NCBI GenBank assembly: GCA_016710365.1
Contig: JADJVW010000059.1
Coordinates: forward strand, 1-64,000
Source: Candidatus Caldilinea saccharophila
Lineage (GTDB): Bacteria; Chloroflexota; Anaerolineae; Caldilineales; Caldilineaceae
DNA: 64,000 nucleotides
Reading direction: 5' to 3'
Positions 47,651 to 56,495 of this stretch are shown here, piece after piece. A program made the translations under genes and the position numbers. Within the stretch, counting starts at the first letter, position 1; each line of letters starts with the position of its first letter. Below the pieces are notes generated by a model that was not told where the DNA came from, searched no databases, and saw only the letters and a program-made list of their open reading frames with translations.

Positions 47651-49290
47651 ATGAATAGAGAACAGATGCCCATAGAAACTATGCGGTGCACGCAACCGAC
47701 TGTACAGCGGCGCACAACTCATATTCTGATTTCGCTCAGCGCCAGCCTGCTGGCGATGTTATTTTTGATTGCCGGCGTCCACGCCGCTGGCTCGCTGCCG
47801 GCCACAGCCGCACCACGCCAGGGACAAGGTGCGCCTGGTGATGAACGGCTGATAACGGCTGCGCATAACCGCGGCGGAGATCATGACAACGAGCTTCACG
47901 GGCAACTTGCTCTTCCCGTCACAGGGTTTACCGGCGAGTGGGTGCTTATGATTGAGGAAACTGAGCAGGTTTCCGTCGTCTTGACCGCAACGACCAGCGT
48001 CGCAAAGTTCAAAAATCAGTTGCCGCTTCCAGGCGATTGGTTGGAGGTGGAAGGCAGCTATCTGCCCGATGGTCGATTCGCTGCGCGTAAGGTGCGCCCC
48101 GACGCGTTCGAGGCGAATCAGGTGATCGTGAGGTTAAAGCCTACTGACCACCCTGAATTGGTAGCGCAGTCTCTGGCGGAAACCTATGAGATGACGGTGA
48201 GCGCAATGTTGCCCTCCGCCAACATCTATCTTTTTCCACCAAGGACGATGAAGAAATTGAAGTTGACAAACTTAATGATGACAAAGATTCACCCGTCTTA
48301 TGGGCGGAGATCAACTGGGTGAGCCGTGCTCCCACCGGCAACCCGTATCGCACCTGGAAATGGGGCGTCGCAGAGGACAGCGGCTATGCCAATCAACATG
48401 CCTTCGAGCAGGTCAATCTGGCGCCCGCGCTGAAAAAAGTGACAGGCGCGGGCGTCATCGTAGCGATCCTCGACACCGGCATCGATTTGGAGCACCCGGC
48501 CTTCGACGGCAGCCTGATATTGTTGGCAAACAGCAACATGATCTCCGACACCGCCGCCCCGGATGATATTGGGCCAGGGCTGGCATGGGGACACGGCACT
48601 CACGTCGCCGGCATTGTTCACGGGATCGCTCCGAATGCCAAGCTCATGCCGATCCGCATTTTAGACAACCAAGGGCGTGGCAACACGTTTTTGCTGGCGT
48701 ACGCCATTGAGCTTGCCGTGACCAACGGCGCCGATGTCATCAATTTGAGCCTCGGCGCGGATTGTGGGTCGCGCATCTTGCGCGAGGCGGTTGCGTCTGC
48801 CGTCAGCCAGGGAGTCGTGCTGGTGGCGGCCGCGGGCAACGAGGGGAGTCCCGCCCGGCAATGTCCGGCGTCATTGCCGGGCGTCCTGGCGGTGGCGGCT
48901 GTGGACGAAAACAGACAACGCGCGGAATGGTCGAACTATGGGGAGTGGGTCAGCCTGGCGGCGCCGGGCGTGGGCATCACTTCCACCTTCCCGGTGGGGT
49001 TGGGCGCAGAAAGTAACAGCACGCCAGGCTATGCGTCATGGAGCGGTACGTCGATGTCAACGCCGTTTGTGGCAGGCGCGGCCGCGTTGGCCGTCGAGGA
49101 AGCAACCATCGCGCCCAATGCGCTGCGCGCCGACGAAATGTTGGTGACGTACGGCGACGACATCAGCTTCTTCAATCCATCTCCTTATGCAGTAGGCCGC
49201 CATCTCAATATTGGCGCCGCCGTCGATGGGCTTCCAACCGAGCCTGAACCTACAGCGTTCACTCTCTTTCTGCCCGCCGTCACACGGTAG
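47651..49290 (+). CDS. Secreted subtilisin-like (S8) serine protease with DUF5666-like N-terminal module (one frameshift)
   Basis: About 546 residues. A signal/anchor helix is at 25-47. Residues 77-155 form a DUF5666-like beta module (L-H-G-Q-L-A-L-P-V-T-G-F-T-G-E-W), then an I9-like propeptide (A-N-Q-V-I-V-R-L-K-P). A one-base shift near 48230 leads to the protease. The catalytic triad is intact: Asp in A-I-L-D-T-G-I-D (codon 48472-48474), His in G-H-G-T-H-V-A-G (48592-48594) and Ser in S-G-T-S-M-S-T-P-F (49051-49053). It ends P-T-A-F-T-L-F-L-P-A-V-T-R, a tail like that of the DUF5666-repeat protein. It follows the TPR-CHAT gene by 48 bases with an AAGGGG site. Confidence 0.87.
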
Positions 49291-49339
49291 GGAATCGTAG
49301 TTTAACCCAAGTTGCTACCTTGAGGGTGAGTTGAAAATG

Positions 49340-49401
49340 CCATGGAGTTCCGTTACTGTTACAGGTCGACAAACCAAGACAGAGAACGGAGAACTCCATG
49401 G
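49340..49401 (+). promoter_or_regulatory. Foldback hairpin covering the transposase start codon
   Basis: CCATGGAGTTCCGTT (49340-49354) pairs with AACGGAGAACTCCATGG (49385-49401) with a two-base bulge. The right arm contains the likely ATG at 49398. Such structures keep transcripts entering from outside from being translated into transposase. Confidence 0.6.
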
Positions 49402-50215
49402 ACATAACATTGTACTCGTATACTGCTTGTGCGACGACTTGCTGAAATGGCAACATCATCGAGATGATCCACAATGCGTGCTGAGCGACGCGGAAGTCAT
49501 GACGATCGCCATGGTGGCTGCCATGTACTTTGGCGGCAATCAGGCAATGGCGTGCGTGCTGCTGTACGAACAGGGCTATCTCAAGAGCACAATCAGCCGC
49601 AGTCGCCTCTGTCGTCGTCTCAAGCGAGTGAAGCGCAGTTTATGACGCTTTTCCGGCTGGTGGACGACGTTGCCAAAGAGCGCAACGACGGAAACATCTA
49701 CATCATTGACAGCCTACCGGTCGCAGTCTGTGACAATTACCGGATTCGCCGCTGCAAGCTCTATCGGGACAAAGCCTATCGAGGCTATCAAGCCAGCAAG
49801 AGACGCTACTTTTATGGACTCAAGATTCATCTGGTCGTCACCAAAGAGGGACTCCCTGTCGAGTTCCTGCTCTCGCCCGGTGCGTTCAGCGATACGTCCG
49901 CACTCGACCAGTTTGACTTTGACCTTCCACCGCAGGCTGGATCATCGGCGACAAAGCCTATAACGTCTACCACATCGAAGATGTCATGGCTGATTGCGAC
50001 CGATTCCTCTTGCCGATTCGCAAAGCCAACTCCAAACGACCGCGGGAGCCATGGATGACTTACCTGCTCGCCCACTATCGCAAACAAGTCGAAACCGCAG
50101 GCAGCCAGATCGAACGCCTCCTGCCCAAACACATTCACGCTGTCACGATGGCTTCGAACTCAAGACCATCCTCTTCGTCCTGGCTTCCTCCATCTTCTCT
50201 ATCTTCCGCCCTTAG
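49398..50215 (+). pseudogene. IS982-family transposase, frameshifted
   Basis: The ATG at 49398 gives M-D-I-T-L and then a shift is needed to reach V-Y-C-L-C-D-D-L-L-K-W-Q and S-D-A-E-V-M-T-I-A-M-V-A-A. A second shift near 49640 leads to the catalytic core Y-I-I-D-S-L-P-V-A-V-C (first Asp), R-R-Y-F-Y-G-L-K-I-H-L-V-V-T-K-E-G and, after a third shift near 49940, I-I-G-D-K-A-Y-N-V-Y (second Asp). E-T-A-G-S-Q-I-E-R-L-L-P-K (probable Glu) follows near 50090. D-S-x-P and G-D-K-x-Y are usual for the family. Three frameshifts suggest a dead copy unless they are base-calling errors. Confidence 0.75.
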
Positions 50216-50344
50216 GTGGCAACTTGGGTTAGTTTATGTATTTTTTGCCCACTTCAGGCTCTCTATTGATACGTAGAGGATGAAACATCATTGTGATAAA
50301 GGATGTTGACGAACAATCAATAGAATCGCTTGGAGGATTCAAAA

Positions 50345-51970
50345 ATGTCACTGAGATTCCGTATGTCATCACATCGCTGGTGGGTAGTTGCCGCCGCCAT
50401 GTTGACGTTATTGATGATCGCCCTGAACACCAGCCCCGTAAGCGCGGCTGATACTGCCGTGGTGCAGGATGGGACGCCGGCCATTCGCCAGGCAAATGAG
50501 AACAATGGCGAACGACCGAGTTTTTATGGCCTCGTCGAGCAGATGCCCGAGGGCGGCCAGATCGGCGATTGGGTGATCGGCGGCAAGACGGTGGTTGTGA
50601 CTGAGCAAACGCAGTTGAATGTGATGCGGGGCGAAATCACCACTGGCGTCTGCGTCAAGGTTCACTGGATGGCCCAGGGATCGACGACCGCACATGAGAT
50701 CGAGCGTGAGAATCCGTCTGACTGCAACCGCGGCGGAGATGATCACGGCGATGACGGCGCCGAAGTCTACGGCATTGTCGAAGCCATGCCGATGAGCGGC
50801 ACGGTGGGCGCGTGGACGGTGAGCAGCCAGGTTTACAGCGTAACCGAGCAGAGCGAACTTAAGGCGGAGTATGGCGCCTTCGACATCGGCCGCTGCGTCA
50901 AGATTCACCTGGCCGCCGGCGCGACGGACACGGTGCGCGAGATGGAAACCGAGCGCAGCTACAAATGCGACGGCCATCACGACGACGACGCCCCGCCGGC
51001 CGGCGTCATCGGGAGGGGCGAACTGTACGGCGAATTAAAGTCTTTCCCGCAGGAGTTGGTCGGCATCTGGGAAGTGGGCACGCTGACTTTTACGGCGACG
51101 ACTGACACTGAATTCAAGACAAAGAATGGCCCGTTCACGGTCGGCGAGATCGTCAAGATCGAGTTCTATATCCTGCAGGATGGCTCTTTCCTGGCGCGCG
51201 AGATCAAGACCGCGATGCCCGATTGGGAAGACGATAACGACGGCGAACACCACGGCAATGGTCACGACGAAGGACACGCCTTCGGCACGATCGAGCAACT
51301 GCCGGCCAACGGGCTGATCGGTGCGTGGGTCGTCGCTGGTGTGGAATACAGCGTCACCGAGCAGACCGAACTGAACGCCAAGGGCGGAACCTTTGCGATC
51401 AGCGAGACCGTGAAGATCGAGTTCAAGGTAGACAGCAACGGCGTGCGTGTGGCGAAAGAGATCAAACTCAAGTCCCCGCAGGGCGCGCCTGGACAGGAAG
51501 AGGCAACCTTCGTGGGCTTCATCGACTCCATGCCGGACGCCGGCTACGTCGGGCTGTGGGTAGTCAACGGCACTGAATTCTCCGCTACAGTGCGCAGCAA
51601 GTTCAAGGAAGACCACGGTGCGTTTACGGTGGGCGCGTACGTCAAGGTCGAGTATCGCATGGTGAATGGCGAACGCGTGATCCGTGAGATAGAGACGGAA
51701 GTGCCGCCGGGCGCCGGCGACGACGACCACATCGGTGAAGTTGAGAGCATGGACGACAGCGTGATGGCTGCCGGCGCAGCCAACAGCATCTGGGTGATCG
51801 GCGGGCGCAGCTTCGTCGTAACGCCGTCGACGCGGGTAAGCGGGGCGCTGACGACGTCGGACACGGCGTGGGTCAATAGCTACGTAGCTGCCGACGGCGC
51901 GCAAGTGGCGACGCGCATCGCAGGCGTCACGTTGGACAGCTTTAGCTACATGCCTCTGACGCGACGGTAA
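50345..51970 (+). CDS. Secreted protein with five or six DUF5666-like repeats
   Basis: 541 residues. GGAGG lies eight bases before the ATG at 50345. A signal peptide covers residues 1-36. Then come about 65-residue repeats near 58-118, 139-201, 226-290, 310-376 and 387-453 and a divergent sixth near 461-529. Each reads G-x-[IV]-[ED]-x-[ML]-P, then G-x-W-x-V, T-E-Q-[TS]-[EQ]-L and [VI]-K-[VI]-x-[WFHY], ending R-E-[IM]-[EK]-T-E. Linkers are rich in His and Asp (D-D-H-G-D-D-G, H-H-D-D-D, H-G-N-G-H-D-E-G-H) and could bind metal. It ends F-S-Y-M-P-L-T-R-R. The S8 protease upstream contains one copy of the repeat. Confidence 0.82.
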   Translation: MSLRFRMSSHRWWVVAAAMLTLLMIALNTSPVSAADTAVVQDGTPAIRQANENNGERPSFYGLVEQMPEGGQIGDWVIGGKTVVVTEQTQLNVMRGEITTGVCVKVHWMAQGSTTAHEIERENPSDCNRGGDDHGDDGAEVYGIVEAMPMSGTVGAWTVSSQVYSVTEQSELKAEYGAFDIGRCVKIHLAAGATDTVREMETERSYKCDGHHDDDAPPAGVIGRGELYGELKSFPQELVGIWEVGTLTFTATTDTEFKTKNGPFTVGEIVKIEFYILQDGSFLAREIKTAMPDWEDDNDGEHHGNGHDEGHAFGTIEQLPANGLIGAWVVAGVEYSVTEQTELNAKGGTFAISETVKIEFKVDSNGVRVAKEIKLKSPQGAPGQEEATFVGFIDSMPDAGYVGLWVVNGTEFSATVRSKFKEDHGAFTVGAYVKVEYRMVNGERVIREIETEVPPGAGDDDHIGEVESMDDSVMAAGAANSIWVIGGRSFVVTPSTRVSGALTTSDTAWVNSYVAADGAQVATRIAGVTLDSFSYMPLTRR

Positions 51971-51990
51971 TTACTACACAGCTTACTATT

Positions 51991-52078
51991 AATCGGCCAC
52001 GGATTCAGTGGATGCGACGGATTTGCACGGAAAAGTTCGGATGTAATCCGTGTGCATCCGCCGTATCCGTGGTCTATT
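51991..52078. repeat. CCACGGAT palindromic repeat (family A, copy 6)
   Basis: CCACGGAT (51997-52004) is inverted as ATCCGTGG (52065-52072), with GATGCGACGGATT and AATCCG/GCATCCG steps inside. It begins 20 bases after the DUF5666-repeat gene and may end its transcript. Confidence 0.7.
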
Positions 52079-52123
52079 TTCCTAGGATAGTTTTGCGGTC
52101 AACACGTCGTTTTGAGACAACAA

Positions 52124-52153
52124 AAATCCCTCTCCTTGCAAGGAGAGGGATTT
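52124..52153 (-). terminator. Intrinsic terminator of the tRNA-Asn gene
   Basis: Perfect 15-bp palindrome, AAATCCCTCTCCTTG and its complement, with no loop bases beyond the turn. Read on the minus strand it is followed by a T-rich run. It starts eight bases after the tRNA 3' end. Confidence 0.85.
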
Positions 52154-52160
52154 AGTTGTT

Positions 52161-52237
<77 letters not shown>

Positions 52238-52254
52238 CACTGCCAACGGGAAAT

Positions 52255-52283
52255 AGTATAGGCGATGACGGCGTTTGTGTCAA
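52255..52283 (-). promoter_or_regulatory. Sigma-70 promoter of tRNA-Asn
   Basis: On the minus strand TTGACA (52278-52283), a 17-base spacer and TATACT (52255-52260), placing the start about 12 bases before the tRNA 5' end. Confidence 0.85.
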
Positions 52284-52382
52284 ATTTGGGGAGAAAGCGG
52301 GAACAATCTTCTGGCTTGTTTCGTCACGTAAACGACAGCGAGTCCATGCTGGATAACCATGATGAAAGGATATTACGACACA

Positions 52383-53150
52383 ATGAACACCAAACCAATC
52401 CATCGTATCCTCTTCGTAGCGCTGGCCGCGGCGTTACTGCTGACGGGCGCGATCCTGGGCGGGGCCTGGGTGCACACACCGGTTGCGCTTGCACAGGACG
52501 CAGCGCCGGCCACAAGCCGCACCATCACCGTCGTCGGCGAAGGCGTGGTCAACATGGAGCCGAATGTGGCGCGCACCAATATCGGCGTTGAAGTGCTGCG
52601 CCCCAGCGTTGAGGAGGCGGCGGCCGAAAACAGCCGCATCGTCGATGCACTGCTGGCGACATTGGCCGATCTGGGCATCCCCGGCGAAGACATTCAGACC
52701 AGCGGCTACAATGTGTATGCGGAGCGCTACGGTTCGGGCGGGCCGGTCAGCGACGAGGAAGTGCAGTATCGCGTCAGCAACACCGTGACAGTGATCATCC
52801 GCGACCTCGACAAAGTCGGCGAAGTGCTGGACGCTTCGATCAAGGCGGGCGCCAATAACATCTACGGCATCGAATTCTTGCTGGACGATGCGACTGCCGT
52901 CCGCTCCGAGGCGCGTGCTTTGGCGGTCGAGAACGCCAAAGCGACGGCGGAGGAACTGGCGATGCTCAACGGCGTGAAGGTGGGCAAGATCCTGGCGATC
53001 AGCGAAGTTGTCGGCGCCGCGGGCGGCTTCTATAACAACTCGATCAGCAGCTTGCAGATCGGTATGGGCGGCGCCGATCGCACGCCGATTCAGCCTGGTC
53101 AATTGCGCCTGACGATGCAACTGCAGATCACCTACGAACTGGCCGAGTAG
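52383..53150 (+). CDS. SIMPL-domain (DUF541) secreted protein
   Basis: 255 residues. A signal peptide covers residues 1-40 (M-N-T-K-P-I-H-R-I-L-F-V-A-L-A-A-A-L). Of two in-frame ATGs the one at 52383 gives the better signal peptide. The mature part starts I-T-V-V-G-E-G-V-V-N-M-E-P-N-V-A, the invariant opening of SIMPL/Oxidative-stress-defence (YggE-like) proteins. It continues with D-I-Q-T-S-G-Y-N-V-Y, V-S-N-T-V-T-V-I-I-R-D and A-R-A-L-A-V-E-N-A-K-A-T-A-E-E-L. Function in the envelope is not firmly known; some members lessen oxidative stress. Monocistronic, closed by a perfect terminator. Confidence 0.88.
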   Translation: MNTKPIHRILFVALAAALLLTGAILGGAWVHTPVALAQDAAPATSRTITVVGEGVVNMEPNVARTNIGVEVLRPSVEEAAAENSRIVDALLATLADLGIPGEDIQTSGYNVYAERYGSGGPVSDEEVQYRVSNTVTVIIRDLDKVGEVLDASIKAGANNIYGIEFLLDDATAVRSEARALAVENAKATAEELAMLNGVKVGKILAISEVVGAAGGFYNNSISSLQIGMGGADRTPIQPGQLRLTMQLQITYELAE

Positions 53151-53210
53151 CAAGCCGCGCTGGGGAGCCTGCAGCAGCGGACGCGCCCCTCGCGCTTCGT
53201 TAAAATGGGG

Positions 53211-53256
53211 ACAAAAGAAATCGCACTGCCGTCGACGGCAGTGCGATTTCTTTTGT
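53211..53256. terminator. Perfect 46-base palindromic terminator
   Basis: 23-bp arms meet without a loop at GTCGAC (53231-53236). Outer parts are A-rich on the left and T-rich on the right, so it can stop transcription from the SIMPL gene and from the other direction. Confidence 0.8.
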
Positions 53257-53471
53257 TGATATGTATTAACTTGCAAGAAATTCTGCTATTAGCGGAGATA
53301 GGACGTTCTGTGGTAGAAGCTATTATAGGATTCAGCGTCTTCTCGCGTAATTTTTGTTCATAACAGACATAGCGAGGAAACCAATTCGGTCATTTCCCTG
53401 ACTCCATCGGAATCAGTGCATTTTCCGTTCACAACTCTACCATTCAAGCAGTTCAAAAAAGGAGAACATGT

Positions 53472-54641
53472 ATGAAAGCAAGCAAGCAGCACCTGCTGTA
53501 TTCCGTGCTCATCGGTCTCGTGGTGTTGGCGTTGTCGGGCTGTACAGCAGCCGTAGCGCCTGCCGCCGAAGCGCCGGCAACCGAAGCTGTCGCCGCCGCA
53601 CCGGCGGCAGAAGCGCCCGCTGGCCTGGAAGAGCTGGTCGCCGCCGCGCAGGCTGAAGGCGAACTGACCACCATTGCCTTACCGCACGACTGGTGCAACT
53701 ACGGTGAGGCGATCGAGGGGTTCAAAGCCAAATACGGCCTGACGGTCAATGAGTTGAACCCGGACGCCGGTACAGGGGACGAATTGGAAGCGATCAAGGC
53801 CAACAAGGACAACAAAGGCCCTCAGGCGCCGGATGTCATCGACGTTGGGTTTGCCTTTGGCCCGCAGGCCAAGGAGGAAGGTCTGCTCCAACCTTATAAG
53901 GTCAGCACCTGGGACACGATCCCAGCCGAAGCCAAGGACCCTGATGGCTACTGGTATGGGGACTACTACGGCGTCATGGCTTTCATGATCAATAAGGACG
54001 TGGTGGCCAACAGCCCGCAGACGTGGGCGGACCTGCTGAACGACGAGTATAAGGCGCAGGTAGCACTTTCGGGCGACCCGCGCACCTCCAATCAGGCGAT
54101 TCTGTCGGTGCAAAACGTCAGCATCGCCAATGGCGGCACGTTGGAAGACCCGACCGCCGGACTCGATTTCTTTGCGCAATTGAACAGCAAAGGCAACTTC
54201 GTGCCGGTCATTGCCAACAATGCGTTGGTGGCCCGCGGTGAGACCCCCGTGCGCATCACGTGGGACTATAATGCCCTGGCCGGCGCCGACTCGTTTGACG
54301 GCAACCCGCCGGTAGAGGTGGTGGTGCCTACCGATGCCCGTCTGGCCGGCGTCTACGTACAAGCCATCAGCGCCTACGCTCCCCATCCGAACGCCGCCAA
54401 GCTGTGGATGGAATATCTCTACTCGGACGAAGGTCAGTTGATGTGGATGAAGGGATACTGCCACCCGATCCGCGAGGCTGACCTGCGCGCCCGCAATGTG
54501 GTGCCCGAAGAACTGTCGGCCAAATTGCCTGACGTCTCAGGCGCCGTCTTCCCCACGGTTCAGCAGTTGGTCGATGGCAAGAATGTCATCGTGGAAAACT
54601 GGGACAGTGTCGTCGGCGCAGAAATCACCGAAGCAAAGTAG
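53472..54641 (+). CDS. ABC transporter solute-binding lipoprotein (Fe/polyamine/thiamine type)
   Basis: 389 residues with a lipobox (L-A-L-S-G-C near residue 24) and an Ala/Pro/Glu linker. The mature domain opens L-E-E-L-V-A-A-A-Q-A-E-G-E-L, as in the AfuA/PotD/ThiB-type binding proteins. It goes on with D-V-I-D-V-G-F-A-F-G, Y-W-Y-G-D-Y-Y-G-V-M-A-F and A-G-V-Y-V-Q-A-I-S. With two permeases and an ATPase behind it the importer is complete. The ligand is not clear: no Tyr cluster typical of iron sites is seen, and polyamines, phosphonates or thiamine are possible. The ATG at 53472 has AAAAGGAG nearby. Confidence 0.87.
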   Translation: MKASKQHLLYSVLIGLVVLALSGCTAAVAPAAEAPATEAVAAAPAAEAPAGLEELVAAAQAEGELTTIALPHDWCNYGEAIEGFKAKYGLTVNELNPDAGTGDELEAIKANKDNKGPQAPDVIDVGFAFGPQAKEEGLLQPYKVSTWDTIPAEAKDPDGYWYGDYYGVMAFMINKDVVANSPQTWADLLNDEYKAQVALSGDPRTSNQAILSVQNVSIANGGTLEDPTAGLDFFAQLNSKGNFVPVIANNALVARGETPVRITWDYNALAGADSFDGNPPVEVVVPTDARLAGVYVQAISAYAPHPNAAKLWMEYLYSDEGQLMWMKGYCHPIREADLRARNVVPEELSAKLPDVSGAVFPTVQQLVDGKNVIVENWDSVVGAEITEAK

Positions 54642-54647
54642 TCGTTC

Positions 54648-54680
54648 CTGTCGGGTGACGGACGCTCCGTCACCCGACAG
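54648..54680 (+). promoter_or_regulatory. Intercistronic 15-bp hairpin behind the binding-protein gene
   Basis: CTGTCGGGTGACGGA and its complement around a CGC loop, seven bases after the stop of the binding-protein gene and 65 before the permease. A weak T-rich stretch follows (CTCTTTATG). Confidence 0.7.
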
Positions 54681-54745
54681 CTCTTTATGAGCGCATCCGT
54701 CATTCATCCCTTCCTATCCAATCAGGAGGCTTGACGCACACCTAG

Positions 54746-55621
54746 ATGGCTACCACCTTACCTGCCACGCCGCGGCGGCGACTGACCTGGACCTGGCTGG
54801 GGCTGGCGCCTTTCTTTCTGTTCGCTATCTTCTTTATCTTTTTGCCATCGGCGTCACTCTTCATCGACAGTTTTCGCACGGTCGAAGGCGAGTTCACCTT
54901 GGCGAACATCGCCGGCCTCTTTGCGCCGCCCATTCCCGAATCCTACTGGTTGAGCATCCGCATCAGCGCATTCACGGCATTAGGCGGCGGGCTGCTGGGG
55001 TTTATGATGGCCTATGCGCTCACGATGGGCAATTTGCCGCGCTGGCTGCGCCCTTTCACCCTCACGTTTGCCGGTGTAGCCTCCAACTTTGCCGGCGTGC
55101 CCCTTGCCTTCGCCTTTATCTCGACGCTGGGGCGCACGGGATTCGTGACGGTCTTCTTGCGCAGTGTGCTGGGCATTGATGTCTATGACGCCGGCTTCAA
55201 TCTCTACAGTTTCTTGGGACTGAGCCTGACCTACATGTATTTCCAGTTTCCGCTGATGCTGCTGATCATGGTGCCTGCCATCGAAGGGTTGAGGCGGGAA
55301 TGGCGCGAAGCCGCGGAGAACCTGGGCGCCAGCACCTGGCAATTCTGGTGGCGCGTCGGGTTGCCGATCCTCATGCCGTCGCTGCTGGGCACGATTCTGC
55401 TTTTGTTTGGCAACGCCTTTGGCGCCTATGCCACTGCCTACGCCCTGACTGGCGGTCAACTCAACATCATCACCATTGAGATCGGCGCCCAAATGCGCGG
55501 CGATGTGCTGCGCAACCCTAACCTGGGGTATGCCATGGCGCTGGGCATGGTGGCGATCATGGCGGTGTGCATCACGGGGTACACGTGGCTGCAGCGCATC
55601 TCAGAACGGTGGCTCAAATGA
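54746..55621 (+). CDS. ABC transporter permease (PotB/AfuB-like)
   Basis: 291 residues. A short basic N-terminus (P-A-T-P-R-R-R-L-T-W) precedes six membrane helices. The ATPase-contact loop reads W-R-E-A-A-E-N-L-G-A-S-T-W-Q-F-W and then G-L-P-I-L-M-P, with N-L-G-A-S typical of spermidine/iron-type permeases in contrast to the D-G-A of sugar permeases. The AGGAGG site lies 16 bases before the ATG, longer than usual. Its stop overlaps the next start by four bases (ATGA). Confidence 0.9.
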   Translation: MATTLPATPRRRLTWTWLGLAPFFLFAIFFIFLPSASLFIDSFRTVEGEFTLANIAGLFAPPIPESYWLSIRISAFTALGGGLLGFMMAYALTMGNLPRWLRPFTLTFAGVASNFAGVPLAFAFISTLGRTGFVTVFLRSVLGIDVYDAGFNLYSFLGLSLTYMYFQFPLMLLIMVPAIEGLRREWREAAENLGASTWQFWWRVGLPILMPSLLGTILLLFGNAFGAYATAYALTGGQLNIITIEIGAQMRGDVLRNPNLGYAMALGMVAIMAVCITGYTWLQRISERWLK

Positions 55622-56436
55622 AACGACAAGTGAGTTGGCTGGCCTGGCTTTTTTACCTGATCGGTGCGCTCTATTTTATCGTGCCGCTTTTTGGCACTGC
55701 GGTCTTTTCATTGCAAAAGAAGCGCGGGGAGATCGGTTTGTCCGCCTATCAGGCGGCCTTTGCCGACCCAAAATTCCTCGAAACCTTCCTGTTTTCCAAC
55801 GTGATGGCCGTCTTCACCATTTTGACGAGCCTGTTGCTGATCGTGCCGACCGCGTACTGGGTGCATCTGCGCATGCCGAGGTGGCGCTCGGCGGTGGAAT
55901 TCGTGACGCTGATGCCCTTTGTCATTCCGGCTATCGTGTTGGTCTTTGGCTTCATCAAAATGTACAGCAAGCCGGTGACGTTGTTTGGCGTCACCATTTT
56001 CCCTTCGCTCACGACTTCCAACCTGAGCACCAATATATTGCTCATCTGCGCCTACACGGTGCTGGCGCTGCCCTATATGTATCGCGCCGTGGACAACGGC
56101 TTGCGCGCCATGGATGTGCGCAGCCTGACCGAAGCCGCCCAAAGCCTGGGCGCCGGATGGGGCGTCATCCTCTGGCGCATCATCATGCCCAATTTGCGGT
56201 CGGCGCTTTTGAGCGGCGCGTTGCTGACCTTTGCCATCGTCGTGGGTGAACTGACCATCGCCTCGTTCCTGGCGCGGCCTGCCTTTGGCCCCTACCTGGC
56301 GCTGCTGGGCAACCACCGGGCATACGAGCCGGCCGCGCTCGCCATCGTGACCTTTGCGTTGACCTGGGTGGCCATGGGGTTGATCGATCTGGTGACGCGC
56401 GGCTCGCAAGGCGGTGCGATGGCAGGCGCACGATGA
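55618..56436 (+). CDS. ABC transporter permease (PotC/AfuB-like)
   Basis: 272 residues. The start at 55618 overlaps the previous stop as ATGA, so translation is coupled; a longer frame upstream is a shadow. Six helices are visible. The contact loop reads L-T-E-A-A-Q-S-L-G-A-G-W-G-V-I-L-W then I-I-M-P-N-L, again the S-L-G-A type. It pairs with the preceding permease and with the ATPase that starts 60 bases on. Confidence 0.9.
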   Translation: MKRQVSWLAWLFYLIGALYFIVPLFGTAVFSLQKKRGEIGLSAYQAAFADPKFLETFLFSNVMAVFTILTSLLLIVPTAYWVHLRMPRWRSAVEFVTLMPFVIPAIVLVFGFIKMYSKPVTLFGVTIFPSLTTSNLSTNILLICAYTVLALPYMYRAVDNGLRAMDVRSLTEAAQSLGAGWGVILWRIIMPNLRSALLSGALLTFAIVVGELTIASFLARPAFGPYLALLGNHRAYEPAALAIVTFALTWVAMGLIDLVTRGSQGGAMAGAR

Positions 56437-56495
56437 CCTGCCCGGTTGGCAAAACCATCGCGCCTTCATTGGGCGTAAATCACGGATAAGCGACT

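Larger units (their letters stand above)
49304..50230. mobile_element. IS982-like insertion sequence, about 927 bp
   Basis: Terminal inverted repeats of 16 bp with one mismatch: AACCCAAGTTGCTACC at 49304-49319 and GGTGGCAACTTGGGTT at 50215-50230. AGTTT flanks both ends (49299-49303 and 50231-50235) and may be the target duplication. The transposase within is broken. The element lies between the S8 protease and the DUF5666-repeat gene. Confidence 0.85.
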
